Translations under genes and position numbers: made by a program
Notes under the pieces: generated by a model
Seen by the model: only the letters and a program-made list of their open reading frames with translations
Told to the model about the DNA's origin: nothing
Databases searched by the model: none
Origin: Romanomermis culicivorax
Taxonomy: Eukaryota; Nematoda; Enoplea; Mermithida; Mermithidae
Direction of reading: 5' to 3'
NCBI GenBank assembly: GCA_963922205.1
Contig: CAWUHX010000229.1
Span: 62,001-126,000, forward strand
Length of the DNA stretch: 64,000 nt
In this document: positions 45,204-58,059 of the stretch, piece by piece
Numbering within the stretch: the first letter of the stretch is position 1
Layout of the letters: each line of letters starts with the position of its first letter

Positions 45204-45880
45204 AAAACTGAAGCATTTAACGCGTCCTCAATCAGCCAAGCTCAGACTGTCAACCAAATTAAATGGATATGGTCAAAACAGGCATCAGAAAGCCGACAAC
45301 AAATAACCAATTTTGACCAAGAGATGAATTAAGCTGCTTAGCAATATTTTACTTCAGCTGCATATAATTATGTCAAGTAAATATACCTGAATCTTATAGG
45401 TGGACCAGTGGCGGTCCTAGTGATAAAACTCCTGAAGAATTATGCAATAAAGTCTCAAGTTATTATGGAAAACTGAATCCAACTATTTCAGGTTGCCAAC
45501 GATTGGAAAGTTCAATTACCTATGATATTATGACAGGTAGCACCCTGATCAATTGAAATGTCGATTCCAAACTATTTAGTGATAATGAGGATTTTGGTAC
45601 TACAATGGATTCACTTTTATTTGATCATTCAATACTTCCACAAATGAGAGAAAATAAGGCTAAACAAGAAAACATTCCTCTTTATTCTTCTAGCCCCTCC
45701 CTAAACCATCAGCAAAAACCTGCACAAGGACAATTGAAAAAGCAACCCATATATCAAATGAATTTGAATAAAATTGAAATACAACAATAATCTCCGGAAA
45801 TATTAGACTGGAAAAAGAGAAATTGAAACTGGGCATGGAATATTTAAAATTGTGCATTGAAGAAAATAAAAAAAATTCAG
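45204..45880 (+). pseudogene. Myb-like DNA-binding protein of Harbinger element 2
   Basis: Exon-like pieces on the plus strand: after TTTTGCAG, FNASSISQAQTVNQIKW and ITNFDQEMN. After CTTATAG at about 45,400, WTSGGPSDKTPEELCNKV, whose (T)SGGP block matches the 'TGGGP' landmark of Myb_DNA-bind_5 proteins. Then a linker at 45,605-45,790, and a helix (LKLGMEYLKLCIEENKK, about 45,815-45,870) like the C-terminal coiled coil of those proteins. Stops and frame changes separate them. The protein would bind element DNA beside the transposase. Moderate support from order and context. Confidence 0.5.
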
Positions 45881-46183
45881 ATAATTGTTGTAGCTCACCA
45901 TGTTTGTTGTGTGCAAGTTGACTGTTGAAAAGTATATTGTTTTTGTTAAATGATTGTTTTGTTTCGATCTTTTTCGATGTCAGAAACAAAATTTCTTGAC
46001 TGGAGGTATGGTCCATAGATGCAGCCCTCAAGTTCTGGGCGAGGGGGTTCGAAACAAATATTTGTATTCAATTTTCATGGAAACAAGATTTAATTCGTCA
46101 AAATTTTGATTCTATATTAGGTCAAACTTTTTTACAAAGTAATCCTTGATTTTTGACTTAAACCATATTCCCTCTACAAAAAT

Positions 46184-46815
46184 TTATGTGTTAACAAATC
46201 TAAAAAAAATTGTTATATTCATGATGAGCATTATTAAATATTCATGATGAGCATTATCAGCTTGAAAAACAATGCCATCACCAAAATCATAAGGATCAAA
46301 ATTTTCTTCTTGGTCAAAGTCTTCTAATTTATGTAATGTTGCAATGTTCTGCAAAATTATGCCACCTACAGTTATCAAGTGGGCCTTTTCTGGCAGAAGT
46401 CATATTTCTGAGTGTAAAATGGAAAACACTGTTTTAGTCATCCAAATGGTGCTTGATTGATGAAGCGCCATTATGAAAGGGCATTATTGTAAGCCATCTT
46501 TTTTATATCTTCTCCAGGGTTGATGTAAGGCGTCAAAATGAACTTTTTACATGGATATCCTGAGTCCCTGATTAAATGTCAATAGAATTCATCTGTAGGA
46601 TATTCATAAAGTTCCAAATTTCTAATGATTCGTGAATCACGTGTACTACCCCGCCATTTTACAACACAACTCGTAAATAATCCATCAAAATCACTGTGTT
46701 CTATAAATTGACAAAAACATCCTCGTCCTTATTGGGAGCCGAAATTTGAATATGGGTGCCATCAATGGCGCCACTGGTATTTGGAAATTGTGTGATGCTG
46801 AGAAATTCCCTCTAA
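46184..46815 (-). pseudogene. PIF/Harbinger transposase (DDE_Tnp_4)
   Basis: Reading leftward: FPNTSGAIDGTHIQISAPNK (first aspartate; 46,715-46,790), DFDGLF, KWRGSTRDSRIIRNLELY (46,600-46,662, second aspartate in RDSR, consensus HDSR), YPCKKFILTPYINPG (46,515-46,560), then INQAPFG, where the consensus VERAFG has the catalytic Glu (here Gln). A C-terminal frame at 46,184-46,378 has ITVGGIILQNIATLHKLED, matching 'vvAcxxLHNia'. Stops and shifts are frequent. It is convergent with the Myb-like gene, the usual Harbinger partner. Confidence 0.75.
46216..46262. repeat. 24-bp tandem duplication at the transposase 3' end
   Basis: TATTCATGATGAGCATTAT occurs twice with a 5-base spacer, at 46,216 and 46,240. 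Confidence 0.8.
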
Positions 46816-46829
46816 AATAATTTTGAGGA

Positions 46830-47320
46830 TTTGAAATAACATTGGGTTGTTAAATACACTTTTTTGATAGGGAGATAAAGGACAGCCGCTAAAAGAAATT
46901 TTTCAGTCGAAAAATAACAATTTAGCTCTATTTTCGAATAAATATTGCATTTTTGAGTAATTCCAAAGAATTTTGGCATTCAAAAAAACATTTAATTTGG
47001 TAGGCAAACCTCCAACTGGAAAAATACTTGGAATGAAACAGATCCAAGATTTTCATATGAACGAATCCAGATCTAGATCATGGGTTTTTAAAATAAGGGA
47101 TACAGATCTGGATCCAAATTGCTAAAAATACCAGATTACAATGGATGCTGATCAGGAGCTATGTAACAGTGTGCTTTTACTGGTAATACTAACATCAAAA
47201 TTCCTGGCTTGCACATTCAAAATTGCACATTAAATATTAATCGTTGGAGAAGAAATATAACTGCATGCACACTAAAACAATTGAATGTTGATTGTTTAAT
47301 ATTACTGTTCATCCTAAAAA
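46830..47320. other. No recognisable gene
   Basis: May hold the N-terminal part of the Harbinger transposase, unrecognised. GATCCAGATCTAGATC-type phrases occur at 47,039-47,120. Confidence 0.3.
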
Positions 47321-47612
47321 TCACACGTCAGTAAAATTCTGATTTTGAATTAGTGCAAAGCCCCAGAAAATTTGTGTCAGAAGGGCGTGAACTCAAGTGC
47401 TATCTCAGAAGAAGGTTTCTGCAAAAATGCACGAAATATCATTGCTTTTGGCATACAAAAAAATTTCTTTGTACAAAGATTTTTCCTGATCTTTGTACAC
47501 GTAGGAAGTGGCATGTACCAGAAAGACATTGGTTGTGAGTAAAATTTTGGACAGCAAAATCACACGTCAGTAAATTCCTGATTTTGAATCAGTGCAAAGC
47601 CCCAGAAAATTC
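47321..47612 (+). repeat. ~190-bp repeat unit flanked by 50-bp direct repeats
   Basis: A block starting TTTGTGTCAGAAGGGC (47,370) and ending AAATTTTGGACAG (47,558) is almost identical to 62,629-62,815. In this copy only, it is bracketed by two copies of a ~50-bp sequence beginning TCACACGTCAGTAAA and ending GCCCCAGAAAATT (47,321-47,371 and 47,561-47,612). Confidence 0.85.
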
Positions 47613-48756
47613 TAATGTTCTCAAATTCTAACCTATGAAACTGGCTTATCCAGGCACATAACCAGGTCAAAGGATTTGGACTGGAATGAATTTTTTTTTC
47701 TACGCATACAAATAGCAAATTGTGAAAAACACACTATATTTGTCATACTGACTTATGTGAGAAAACTACTTGCTGCAATTTAAAAAACTATTAGCTGAAA
47801 AGTTGAGTGCTTTTTATTTAGTAATCGTAGCAAGATGTACTTATCAGTTATGTAGTCTAAAAACAAAAAACCTTTATTTTGGAAGGTCCAGTCCCTCTTA
47901 TCCCCTCCTCAGCTGTGTACCTTAGCTTGTTATTCAACCATTCAATTAATTTTTCAATAAAAACAAGTACAGCAGGAGAATAGCATCGAAATTATTTAAC
48001 TTTTCTGGGACTTCCACGTTTTCCATGTGAATAAAAAATTATGAATAAAACTTTTTTTCGAAAAGCTTTCAGTTTCTTGACATGACACCGTATGCAGGCT
48101 TGGGGCCTGGCCCCTAAAAATTTGGAAATAGCTTCCGAAAATTTGTGTATAGGGTCATTTTGGCTTTTAAACTTTTGATTATAAATTTATTTTTCAGTCT
48201 ATTATAGTTATTTTCATTCAATATTAGATTCGAAGTAAGTGTTTTGCACACGCCATTCATACACTGTACGCAAAGCAGCCATCAATGGGCATGACTCATG
48301 CCTATAGAAAACATATAGCGATTTTCTATTAGAAATTTTGCGATAACTAATAGGACAATTTTTTTTAAAAATTAGCCAAGTAAATAATTTTTGAAGGGCT
48401 ATCAACTGTCCTACGCGTTTTGTCTGAATTTCCCCAGGGCGTTTGTGTCTTTTAAATCTAGAAAAGGAGCGTGGTTTGCATTATATCTTGATTTTTCCGC
48501 TAAATCGTAGCCTACTGTAGAAACATTCACATTGTCATCTTCTCAAACTATTTCGATTTTTTTTGCATTTATCAAAAACTTATACGATTTTGGGCTATGT
48601 GTTTCTAGTCTTTTGAACTTCAAAGTATTTCTGTTGAGATAAGATTTATTTCTGGTTGAAATTTCGTCAAATCACAAATTTATCAACTGAATTTTGAATT
48701 TCTCTTCAAAAATTTTGATTAGAGTTGAGTGAGTAGATTAGGTTATCATTTCGAAA
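47613..48756. other. No recognisable gene
   Basis: A/T-rich upstream flank of the PHD-finger transposase. A promoter is expected near 48,700, but no TATA or initiator stands out. Confidence 0.3.
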
Positions 48757-50197
48757 ATGAGCGATGGTGGCAAAAAACGATTGCCATGGATGAAAAAGCG
48801 AAACAAGTCATTGCAAATGTTAGTCGCACATCAAGCTAAGTAAGAAATAAAATTGAACTATTTTGATTCGTTAAAACTGAATCAAAACCACGTTTTTTTT
48901 GTCAGATTGGTGGTTTCTATGAAGAAACCTGAAACACAAAATAATTTGGGCTCTTTTGCACAATGGCGAAAAGATTTTGAGGGTTTGGAGTTGGAAAGTT
49001 GCATTTGATGCATTTTAAGATGGCAATAGATCATAATTTTCTAGTGCTCTGCATCAGTGGTGATTATATAATTACCATTTTTTGCTATAACTGAGCAAAG
49101 CAGCGACCCTTTGCATGTCTACTTCACTTAACAGTTAACATTCATTTGTTGTCACCACTATCATGTCATCATTCAGCTTGGGATCTTTGGATATCCTGTC
49201 TTAGTAGTTTGCTGAAAATCAAGATTTTTTCGATTATTTTCACAGAATATTTTGTGGTCTTTGGAGATTTTTGAACTCTGTGAAGATGATTTTTTTGCAT
49301 TCAAAAAATTATCGAATTATCTTCAGTTTGAGACAGTAACATAAGTTTTTTCTGATTGAAAAATCCAAATTTTAGTTGCTTGTCTGATTTTTCAAACTTG
49401 ACTGCATGCCATCGATATAACTTTTTTGCATTTTACCCTGATAGAAGAAGATTTTACTGCAAAATTTACTGCAAACATCCGAGAAATAAATTTTGAAAAG
49501 ATTCATTTTCCAACTAGAATATCAAAAATGAAAAAAAGTCGGCAATTTGTCCTGAAAGTATATCTATGAAATTTGTTATTTTTGCACGAATTTATGTAAT
49601 ATCATTGACTTCCAGCTGACTTTCTAGCTGTTTAGCTGATTTAAAACTTCAGCTCTTTGCTGAAGTCTGAACATCATGCTTGATCGAAAATTTAATCCAT
49701 AATGGAATAAGTATTGAAAATATTAATTTTCTAGAATTCTAGAATATAGATATCTGAGAGGATAAATCACATGCAGTCTATAATTCTTTACTTTGGCTGA
49801 TCACAGAGATGTCAGCCGTAGAATTTATGGGCAATTCAGTTTTTTCACTTCAGTTTTTTTCGCTTCTCAGCTATCATTAATTTTGATATATTTGTAACAT
49901 AATCTGACCTAATACTCGAAAATGTTCGAATTTTCTTTATTTTTTGAAAATTAGTGACTCAAGGAGCATGAGAATGTTCCAATCACTATTTTTTGCAGAG
50001 ACCCTTCCACCATCTGGGGATCCAGGTCAAATCTTTTTTGTCATTTTCGCCATGTCGTTTTTTGCTCAAAAGTGCCACCATATGCTTTATTTATGCTTTC
50101 TTGAGCTTTTCGGAACATATTCATGCTTCCGCAGTCAGTATTTTGCCAAAAATGAAGAAAGAAGTTTTTACTTTTTGGTCACATTAGGATAAAAATA

Positions 50198-50935
50198 CAG
50201 GGTGAGCCAAAAAAGGCGACTGGTGCTGACTTTCATAACTTTCGAGCAGATGTAGCTTTTCCAATGCCGATTTCTGCAATAGAATGCCCTTTTTGTCTTT
50301 TTTAAAAGGGCCACATTTTATGCTTTTAGCATTTATGGTTACTGTGCAAACAGAAATTTAGTAACAGTGGTCATTTTTCAAAAAGTAAAAGTTGTGAAGT
50401 CAAAGTAAAAGTTGCCTATTGTGCAATAAGTTTTGTAAAGCTGTTTACATGCAATAGTACTTTAAAATCCGTCAGATTTGTAAGTTACGGTTAATTTAAA
50501 TTCATTGACTTCTTGTATCAAAATGGGCAAATTTCGCCAAAATCAAGAGCTTTTGTTTTTAAATTTGAAAAAAGCAAAATCAATTCTGTCATTGACCAGG
50601 TCAACAAACGATAAAAATTATTGGTGAAACAGAAAGTAGGACATGCTGAAATGCTCTCTTGTTGTTTCCAGCTGTTATATAGTTCTCATGATTGGATCTA
50701 TTGTACTTATCTGTTGTGAAACATGTTGATTTTGTCAATTTTTCAAAATTTATTTGCAAGAGTCAACATTTAGTATTTTTAATTTTAGTCGATCAATATT
50801 CGAGCAATCTGGCTGTAACTTTGCAGTTTGTACAAGATGTTTTATCTACGGAAACCAGGAAATCAAATTAAAAAAGCTTCACCCATATAAAGCTGTGAAA
50901 GTCATTACCATTCGCCTTTTATTAGACAAAGTGAT
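50198..50935 (+). mobile_element. Old mariner-like non-autonomous element, second copy (empty site)
   Basis: Starts TACAGGGTGAGCCAAAAAAG at 50,196 (TA plus terminal repeat) and ends in a decayed inverse near 50,935. About 740 bp, no coding capacity. It lies inside the first intron of the transposase gene and aligns with the copy at 18,673-21,052, but lacks the 1,735-bp insertion; the corresponding site ATAT is near 50,676. Confidence 0.7.
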
Positions 50936-51049
50936 AAAAACCTGAATTGCATGAAAATTTGACTGCTGATCACATATTTAAGCTTGGCCAAAATGAAGAA
51001 TCATAAATTGCACTTGAATCATTCTTACTTCCAGCCATACATTTAACGA

Positions 51050-51420
51050 AGCCCCTAGCTCTGGGGGGTCAGGAATTCCCAAAATTTTGGGTGGGGAGGC
51101 CTCTCAAAGAAAAAATCGGTTTTTTTCGCGAAAAAAGTCCGAAAAATAGTTTAAAAAATGGTGATTTTCTTCTAGAAAGACCCAAAAAATGTATTCATGG
51201 CATGAAGGCCGCAGAAAATTCACATTTTTGACCGTATTTTATTCAAAAATTGGCATTTCTCATCAAAAAATTGAAATTTTCCAGTATTTTTCCGACCAAA
51301 AGTATGGGAGTTCCTATGGCTACTATTGGGCTAGCTATAGGATTGGAAAATCCTAGGGGGCAGTCCCACAATGGCTAGCCACGGTTTCTGGGGGGGGGGG
51401 GTTCCCATAGCACTCCTCCC
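51050..51420. other. Low-complexity G/A block
   Basis: GGGG and AAAATTT runs with a ten-base G run near 51,392. It resembles blocks at 8,830-8,890 and 14,590-15,080. No gene. Confidence 0.35.
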
Positions 51421-51429
51421 AATTACATG

Positions 51430-52130
51430 TATGCTTCGGGCAAGGATCACAGGAAAAATTTTCAGGATCCTGATTCTCTAGAATGTTGGAAAATGAGTCT
51501 TTTTAAAACTTATTTCTTGATTAAAATTTTGATTTTTGAGGCCTAATAATTTGCAGGCTTGAACAATGTGCAGATGTTCTCAGTTGACTAAACAATCAGC
51601 TTGAAGTCAAGAATGTCTCATAAATTTAGGCCAAACCGAAAAATTTATAAACAGACTTCTGGCATGGAGCAACAACATTTTTTTTGGATTTTTGATATTC
51701 TAGAATGCTAGAGAATGAATCCTTTCGACGATTATCTCCAATCAATTATCAAGTGCAGATTTAGGGGGCAGGGGGCGGCCGCCCCCCAAAACTTTTGAAA
51801 TACGATATTTTTTCAGTATACCTATTGGAAATATGAAAATTTTTTGAAGTTTTTGGGAAAACTACTTAATTTTGAGCACCGACCCCCCCCCCCTGAAAAA
51901 AATTTATGGGTCTGCCACTGTCAATTATCCCTTAAAATTTTGTGGAAATCCCGATTTTCATCAAATACTTGGGCCTGATATCAAAGATAAACTGGTTTAA
52001 TCACAGGATGAGAAATTCTGGTGTCAACAACTATTGAAGACAAACTAATAAGTGAAGTAGACATGCTTACAGTCGCGCCACGGCTAAATTATAGCAAGAA
52101 ATCATTAAAATAATCATTATGTCTGATGAA
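51430..52130 (+). repeat. Interspersed repeat, family B, copy 2
   Basis: Same orientation and block order as 17,330-18,060. It carries a G+C-rich insert at 51,750-51,905 (GGGGCAGGGGGCGGCC and a C run) absent from copy 1. Confidence 0.55.
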
Positions 52131-55100
52131 GGTGGTCAAATTTTTTTGCATTTCAAATATTTTTTCTCATTAAAAACACCAGGTTGGCGGAAAATGCAGT
52201 AGTTCCAATATGCTTATGCATTAGTATTTTCGAGCAAAAAATGGTGGAAAAGTTTGGCTTCTTCCGCCAAAAGGTGAAAAAGTCCATGCAAAAACTGATT
52301 AAAACAACAGAAAAAACACCTCGAGCATACAACATGACTCAAATTTCAAGAAAAACCATTCAAATATTGTATCCAAATTTGATGCCATTATTGTGCAGAG
52401 AGATACTATGCTCTCCATTGCTAAATTTGAGCCACTATTTCAAACAAAGAACGAGTTTTGAGTTCCATCTCAAAGTCTTATAATTTTTTCAAATTATTAC
52501 TATTTTTAGGGCTCAGAGAAGTGCTCAATCGAGTCTGGGAAGTTTATCTACAGATGGCGATGACACTGGCCCTGATTGCCAGAATAGATCAAGTATATTT
52601 AAACATATAATTTTCTTCTGTTTGCTGAAGTTATCTCTCATTTTCTATATTTTTGTTCCCTTTTTCGATCAAATTTTTCATGTCTTTATTTTCATCTCAT
52701 ATTTTTCATCTTTTAATTTGTTTTGATGAACAGCAGGCACTAACAGTGAACTGCTGGATATTAGCGATATCCCCCAACTTATTTCGCGAGAGACCCAAAA
52801 TGAATTTTCATCTCCAGTCAAGAAACGTAAGCAACAATGAACTGTTTTTCACACTCTCATTTAAGGCACAATTTTTATGTAGGCGCCAGTATCACTCATT
52901 CTACGCCTCTCCAAACCAACTCCAATTTGAAATCTATGCAAATCGCATTGAAAGCAAATCAAAGAATCGAAAATTTGTCGTTAGAATTGACAATAGTATC
53001 CAAAGAATTGGCAGACGTGAAAGCTAAGTTACTTTTTTCTGAAAACTCTATTTCTGACCTGAAAAAAGAAAATTTATCCAAAGATTTAGTGATTTACAAT
53101 CAAAAAGAATAAATTTCAAAACTTGAAGCACTCTTGTTGCAGCAAAAAGTCTCAGATCATGATTATGTTTTTAAGAATACTCAGTCAACTAATAATATTC
53201 TAGTAGAATTTCAGAATGACAGGAAATTAGCCACTATCAGCACTAAGTTGGAAAAAGGTTTTCACTCAACGCTAGAGCCAGAAAAAGCATATTCAATGCT
53301 TACACACAGACGTGACAAAAACTACCATTTGGAATTGCTAAAGAATTTTCTAATCCATATCTGCAAAGGCGATATCATGCCAGATGTTGGACTTTGCTTA
53401 GGTGAGCATGGAGAACTGAAGTTGCAAATTAATACTAAGTTGTATTGTAGGAAATTCTTCATTCCTTTGATCAGTCGAGGTATTTTCCACAGATATGCTC
53501 TATTACAAATTATTTGAAGAATTTTGAATTTCTGTGGTCAGTGTCTTGTGCTGGACAATAATTGATTTATTATTTCTTGCCATTTTATACATGTCTCAAT
53601 AGTTTTGCATAAATGGTTAAATTATCAGTCAAGATATATTTCTGAATGGGCGATTTTTTTCGCTTTTGTTCCACAATTGTCTATCCTTCTAAATGACTTC
53701 TTTCATTGATTTAGCTGATTTTTTGCGCCAAAATTACCCGATTATGGAATATTTGAGCACTACATTTGGAAAAGTATCCAAGTTACGTCTTGATCCATCA
53801 GATTCGTTGGATTTCAAACTTTGCTTAGGTAAGCAGTACTTAGTTAATGAAATAATTCAACCCTATGGAATACAAAGAGGGCCACTCATAAAAAATTGTT
53901 ATCTCCAACCAAAAAATTTTTTGTGGATTGTGCTTGGAGCCTCCAAGCATGATGCACAACATTTTTTCTAATGCATCACAAAAATTTCAAGCAAAAATTT
54001 CCCTACCTGCTCAGAAACCTGATGCTATTATTGATTTTATTTTATTCTTTATATCCTCTAGATCTCAGTTTCTGGAATAATTATATTCACAATGAAATTT
54101 TCATTTCAAAATTGTCAACATTCTGTGGATTTATAGGGCTTTCGTGGGGCGATTACAGGAAAATCAAATGTTTCATGTCAAAAATTGATTACGATTTCCT
54201 TGCTCCCACCAACAAGGCGATTGAAGAGACAGCTGAACGAAAGGTCAAGTCAGAATTGAAGTTTTCTTTCATTTCTCTCTGCAAAAAATATGAGAATGTC
54301 GAGAGACCTCTTTTGATTGTATCTGAGTTAATAGATTTCATCGAGGAATCATGGGCAGAGATTGTTAGCAGAGGTGAAGTTATTGATGATGAAAGATTTG
54401 GCGGAAAAATTTGGATTGCCATTGGTGGCGACAATAGTGGAGGAACAACAAAATTGACACTAAGCTTTATAAATGTTTCTAAGCCAAACAGTGTGCATAA
54501 TACTAAGCTAATTGGTTTTTTTGAGGGATCTGATAAGGCTGACAACCTTCGAATCGCCTTCAGCCGATTGTCGCCTGCAATTCAAAGAATCAGTGATTCC
54601 CTAACTTTACCATTCCAAGAATCCGATCAGACAATAGAGCAAAGAAAAGTCGAATTATTTTTAGTTGGCGACACCATGTTCCTCTCATATTTCAATGGTC
54701 ATCAAGGTCCAGCGTCATCATTCCCTTGTTTATTTTGCCATATTCAACTCAGCGACCTGAAGAGGACTGGCTATGATAAGATAAGTTCTTTAAACCAAAA
54801 TTTCAAAGTTAGAGATATCTTCCCAAAAAACTGGCTCATTCTCAAATTCAGTATCCTTTGTTTCCCATTAAATTAGAAAACATTGTTCCACCTGTTTTAC
54901 ATATTCCTCTTGGCTTGTTTAATGATTTTTTCAAGCAAATTCGAATTTTGTGCAAAAAAATCGACTTGAGATCAGAATTCAATTTTCCATGCAAAAACGA
55001 CGATGTAATGAAGAAGGAAAGTTCAGTTCAATCTTTAGCAGGTTAGTACCTAATTTAGCTTATGATTAGATTTCAAAGTAGACAGGGATTTTTAAACTTT

Positions 55101-56519
55101 GGCATATGAAAATCAAGAATTTGATATTTCACTAAAAACTTTGAAGTTCAATACAGTATTTGAGACATTGAGAAACAAGTTGAGCAGCTGGTCTTTCTGA
55201 AAAAGCTTATAATTTGACAAAAAATTTCATTTAGTGGCTAGTATGGATCATATTGAAGCGCAAAAGCTCGAAATTTGAAATTTAGAGGAGGACATTTGTG
55301 TTTACAAACGACTCGAAACAATGATCAAAACGTGCTTGGAATCAAAAGCTAAGCCTGTTAAAATATCTAGGCTCTGCAGTTCTAATTTTTGCTTTTCCAG
55401 TTTTCCACTTTTCAAAGAATATTGCGACAGTTTCAATTACTGCAGTCAGTGCCAAAATATGATGCACGTTGTGTGTTCCCTTGTTTTGACAAAAAATCAA
55501 ATGGCATTATCCAATTCTGCGAAATCGGGCGATTTCATTTGTTTTGACTGCAGAGGTCAAAATGATATAGCAGCTATTTTGGAAGTAAGACTGTTTGTGC
55601 TTTCCTTAATCATTTTAACAGGAGGCACTAAAAAACTTCAATATTTTCAAAGTCTTCAAGTGAAAATTTCCATGAGAAATCAAATGAATTACATTAATTT
55701 TTGGTTTTCTTCCAGATGTGTTCGAATAAATTAGCTGATTTCAATAATCAATTAACAACAATGATAACGATTTATGAGGAGAATAGAATCAAATCAGATA
55801 AGCAAAATAAAAAATTGGAGAGTTTTCAGGGTACTCATGAAAAAAATCTTTTTTGTGCCTTAGAATCATTGGGAGTCGATTTACAAGCCTACTATTCTGG
55901 TAGCTTCGTCGGCAATCATGTTTTTAAAATGCTGAAGGTCACTGATAAAATCAATGGACCCCGATTATTAACGAAATGTCTGGAGAACACCAATTACGAA
56001 AAATTATTCTACGATGGTTTAGTCCTTTTGGGCCAGATATTCGAATTGACCACAAAGACTGGATTCCTTACTGATGATGAAATTATCGATCTAGACAAAT
56101 ATTGTCGTTGCCTCAAAGAAATGATGGCCAGAGACTTCCCGGACTGGACAACAACTGTAAAATTACACATGCTTACAAACCATGTACCCGAATTTGCCAG
56201 GAGACATGGATCATGCGGCTCATTTTCAGAGCAAGGAATTGAAAGTCTACACGCTCAGATGAATAAGATTCATCGTCTATTTGTCATGCGTGGTGCAAAT
56301 ATATACATGCCTCTAATTTTTCAGCATCACCACCTGCTGGCATCCGTCAAAGATAGTCAACGGTTCTTGCCAATAAGGCGGAAAATGAAGAAACTTGTTG
56401 AAAATGAAGGGGAAAGAAAGACGGCTGACAGAAAATGTGATCAAGATAACCGGTTTAGTGATGACGATTTCGAAGTCTGAGTGAGTTGTGTTAAAGTTTT
56501 AGTCATTTTCGTATCATTT

Positions 56520-57840
56520 CTGTTTTTTTTCAAGAAATTTTAAAGAATCAAAAAAAAAATTAAAAAACAAAATATGTTAAAAAAAATTAATTCGTTTGTA
56601 CAGCATTTCTTTATTCTTTGTGCCAAAGTTCGTGCTGTTGGTTTATGTCTAATCTCATTCATATTTTGTGATTTCATTATGTGTGCAATATTTTTGGATT
56701 GCCTCTCGATCTAGTTTTGACCCAGTTAAAAGTTATTTTCGCCATATTTTGTGTCATATGTACTTACATTCTTTTGTTGTATTGTATTCAGTTGGCTCTA
56801 TGTCTACTATGACTAGAGCCCCACATTTACCGTATCATTGACAATATTTATAATTATCGATGGAGCTCATTTGGCGATCTCGAATTGTTTTACACAGCAT
56901 CCCTAATAACCAAGAATCGGCAAATGTGGTTGCAATCACTCTTTGGCTGTTTTGCAGAAAGCACATAGAAAAGTTCAGCCAATCAGTGTTTGTGACTTCA
57001 GTTGGCCAGATTATTCTTCAATAATAATCATTTACTTTATGGTGTGCCATTTATCGATTATATTAATTTATTCTCATCCTGGTGGTAAGTCGAGGTAAGT
57101 TTAAATGCTTCAGCTAAGATTTATGCTCAAATCTTGCACAGAGGGAAAAGTGACCTTCCGATTGGACATTAGATATTCCAAAATGTTGAATTTCATGCTA
57201 TGCCATATACCCATTTTTTGCATTTACACAATTTCCCATCATTTTCATCTAAAAATCGCAAATTTTTTACATTTTTCAGAGCTGAAGAATTTTCTTCTCA
57301 CCACAATCCATCTAAAGTCAACTTATAGATGCCCAATCCAGCTCCTTATTTAGTGTTGGATGTGGAAGAAATAAAATTTTCGCAAAACAATAGATTTTAT
57401 CTTTTAATCCTTTTTCATGTATCCATCTAAACTCAACTTATAGATATCCAATGCAGCTATTTATGTTAATTTGGTGTCCGGGAAAAAATTCCAAAATTTT
57501 TATTTTTTGGTGTTTGGAATAATGATCAATTTTTAGCCAAAAATCGTCAATTTTCACAGTTTTGAGTCAGAAATTCAAATTTCTACAGGAAAAAAATTGC
57601 ACACTCAATTTTGGACATATCGAATTCAAATATTTATGTTGATTTAAAGTCTGAGAGAACAGGACATTTTGTGTTTGGAATTACAATAAATTTTTAGTAA
57701 AAACATCGTTAATTTTCTCAAAACCAAAAATAATAATTTCTGTTCCTAATAGCAAATCCCTCTCACTGAAAACAGGGAGTTCGAAATTGCTATTCACGTA
57801 TCAGTCATTGCCAGTATAAAACAAAATACTATCCTGTAGG
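56520..57840. other. 3' flank of the transposase, no gene recognised
   Basis: Two diverged copies of a segment around ATCCATCTAAAGTCAACTTA TAGATGCCCAAT (57,308 and 57,420) show a local duplication with a period of about 112 bp. No terminal inverted repeat for the transposase gene was found. Confidence 0.4.
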
Positions 57841-57980
57841 GATGGGACGAATCCTGGATTCACATTCGGCTAGATTCGGTCTTTTTTTCTGGATTCAGAT
57901 TCGGACACGACTACACTGATTTCCCAGATTCGGATTCAGTAGTCTCGCCCAAAATTTTAGACTGAATTCAAATCCATTCT
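57840..57980. repeat. GATTCGGATTC-type degenerate repeat
   Basis: GGATTCACATTCGGCTAGAT, GGATTCAGATTCGG and CAGATTCGGATTCAG follow each other within 100 bases. A related GATCCAGATC cluster is at 47,039-47,120. Confidence 0.6.
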
Positions 57981-58059
57981 TAATCTGAGGTATGTTGGTA
58001 AAAATGACTGGTTTCATTGAAAAATGTCAGATTAGCCAAAAAATCCCATCCAATGTCTG

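Larger units (their letters stand above)
48757..56480 (+). pseudogene. DDE transposase with PHD-like finger, better-preserved copy
   Basis: Phase-compatible exons: 48,757-48,839 (MSDGGKKRLPWMKK), 52,510-52,592, 52,734-52,826, 52,883-53,401 (coiled coil, one in-frame TAA at 53,110), 53,715-53,828, then 54,062 to about 55,040, 55,221-55,589 and 55,735-56,480. The catalytic-type motifs are IAIGGDNSGGTTKLTL (first Asp), LVGDTMFLSYFNGHQG followed by CLFCH (second Asp with its C/DxxH-like site), a frameshift near 54,840, VPPVLHIPLGL, a finger (YCSQCQNMMHVVC, then FICFDCRGQ) and SEQGIESLHAQMN (Glu). A TGA at 55,276 also breaks the finger exon. This D-D-C/Hx-E order is that of RNase H-fold cut-and-paste transposases. 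The superfamily is not named with confidence; similar unnamed proteins occur in invertebrate genomes. An alternative exon 2 at 48,906-49,008 would end in a stop after 62 codons. Confidence 0.75.
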
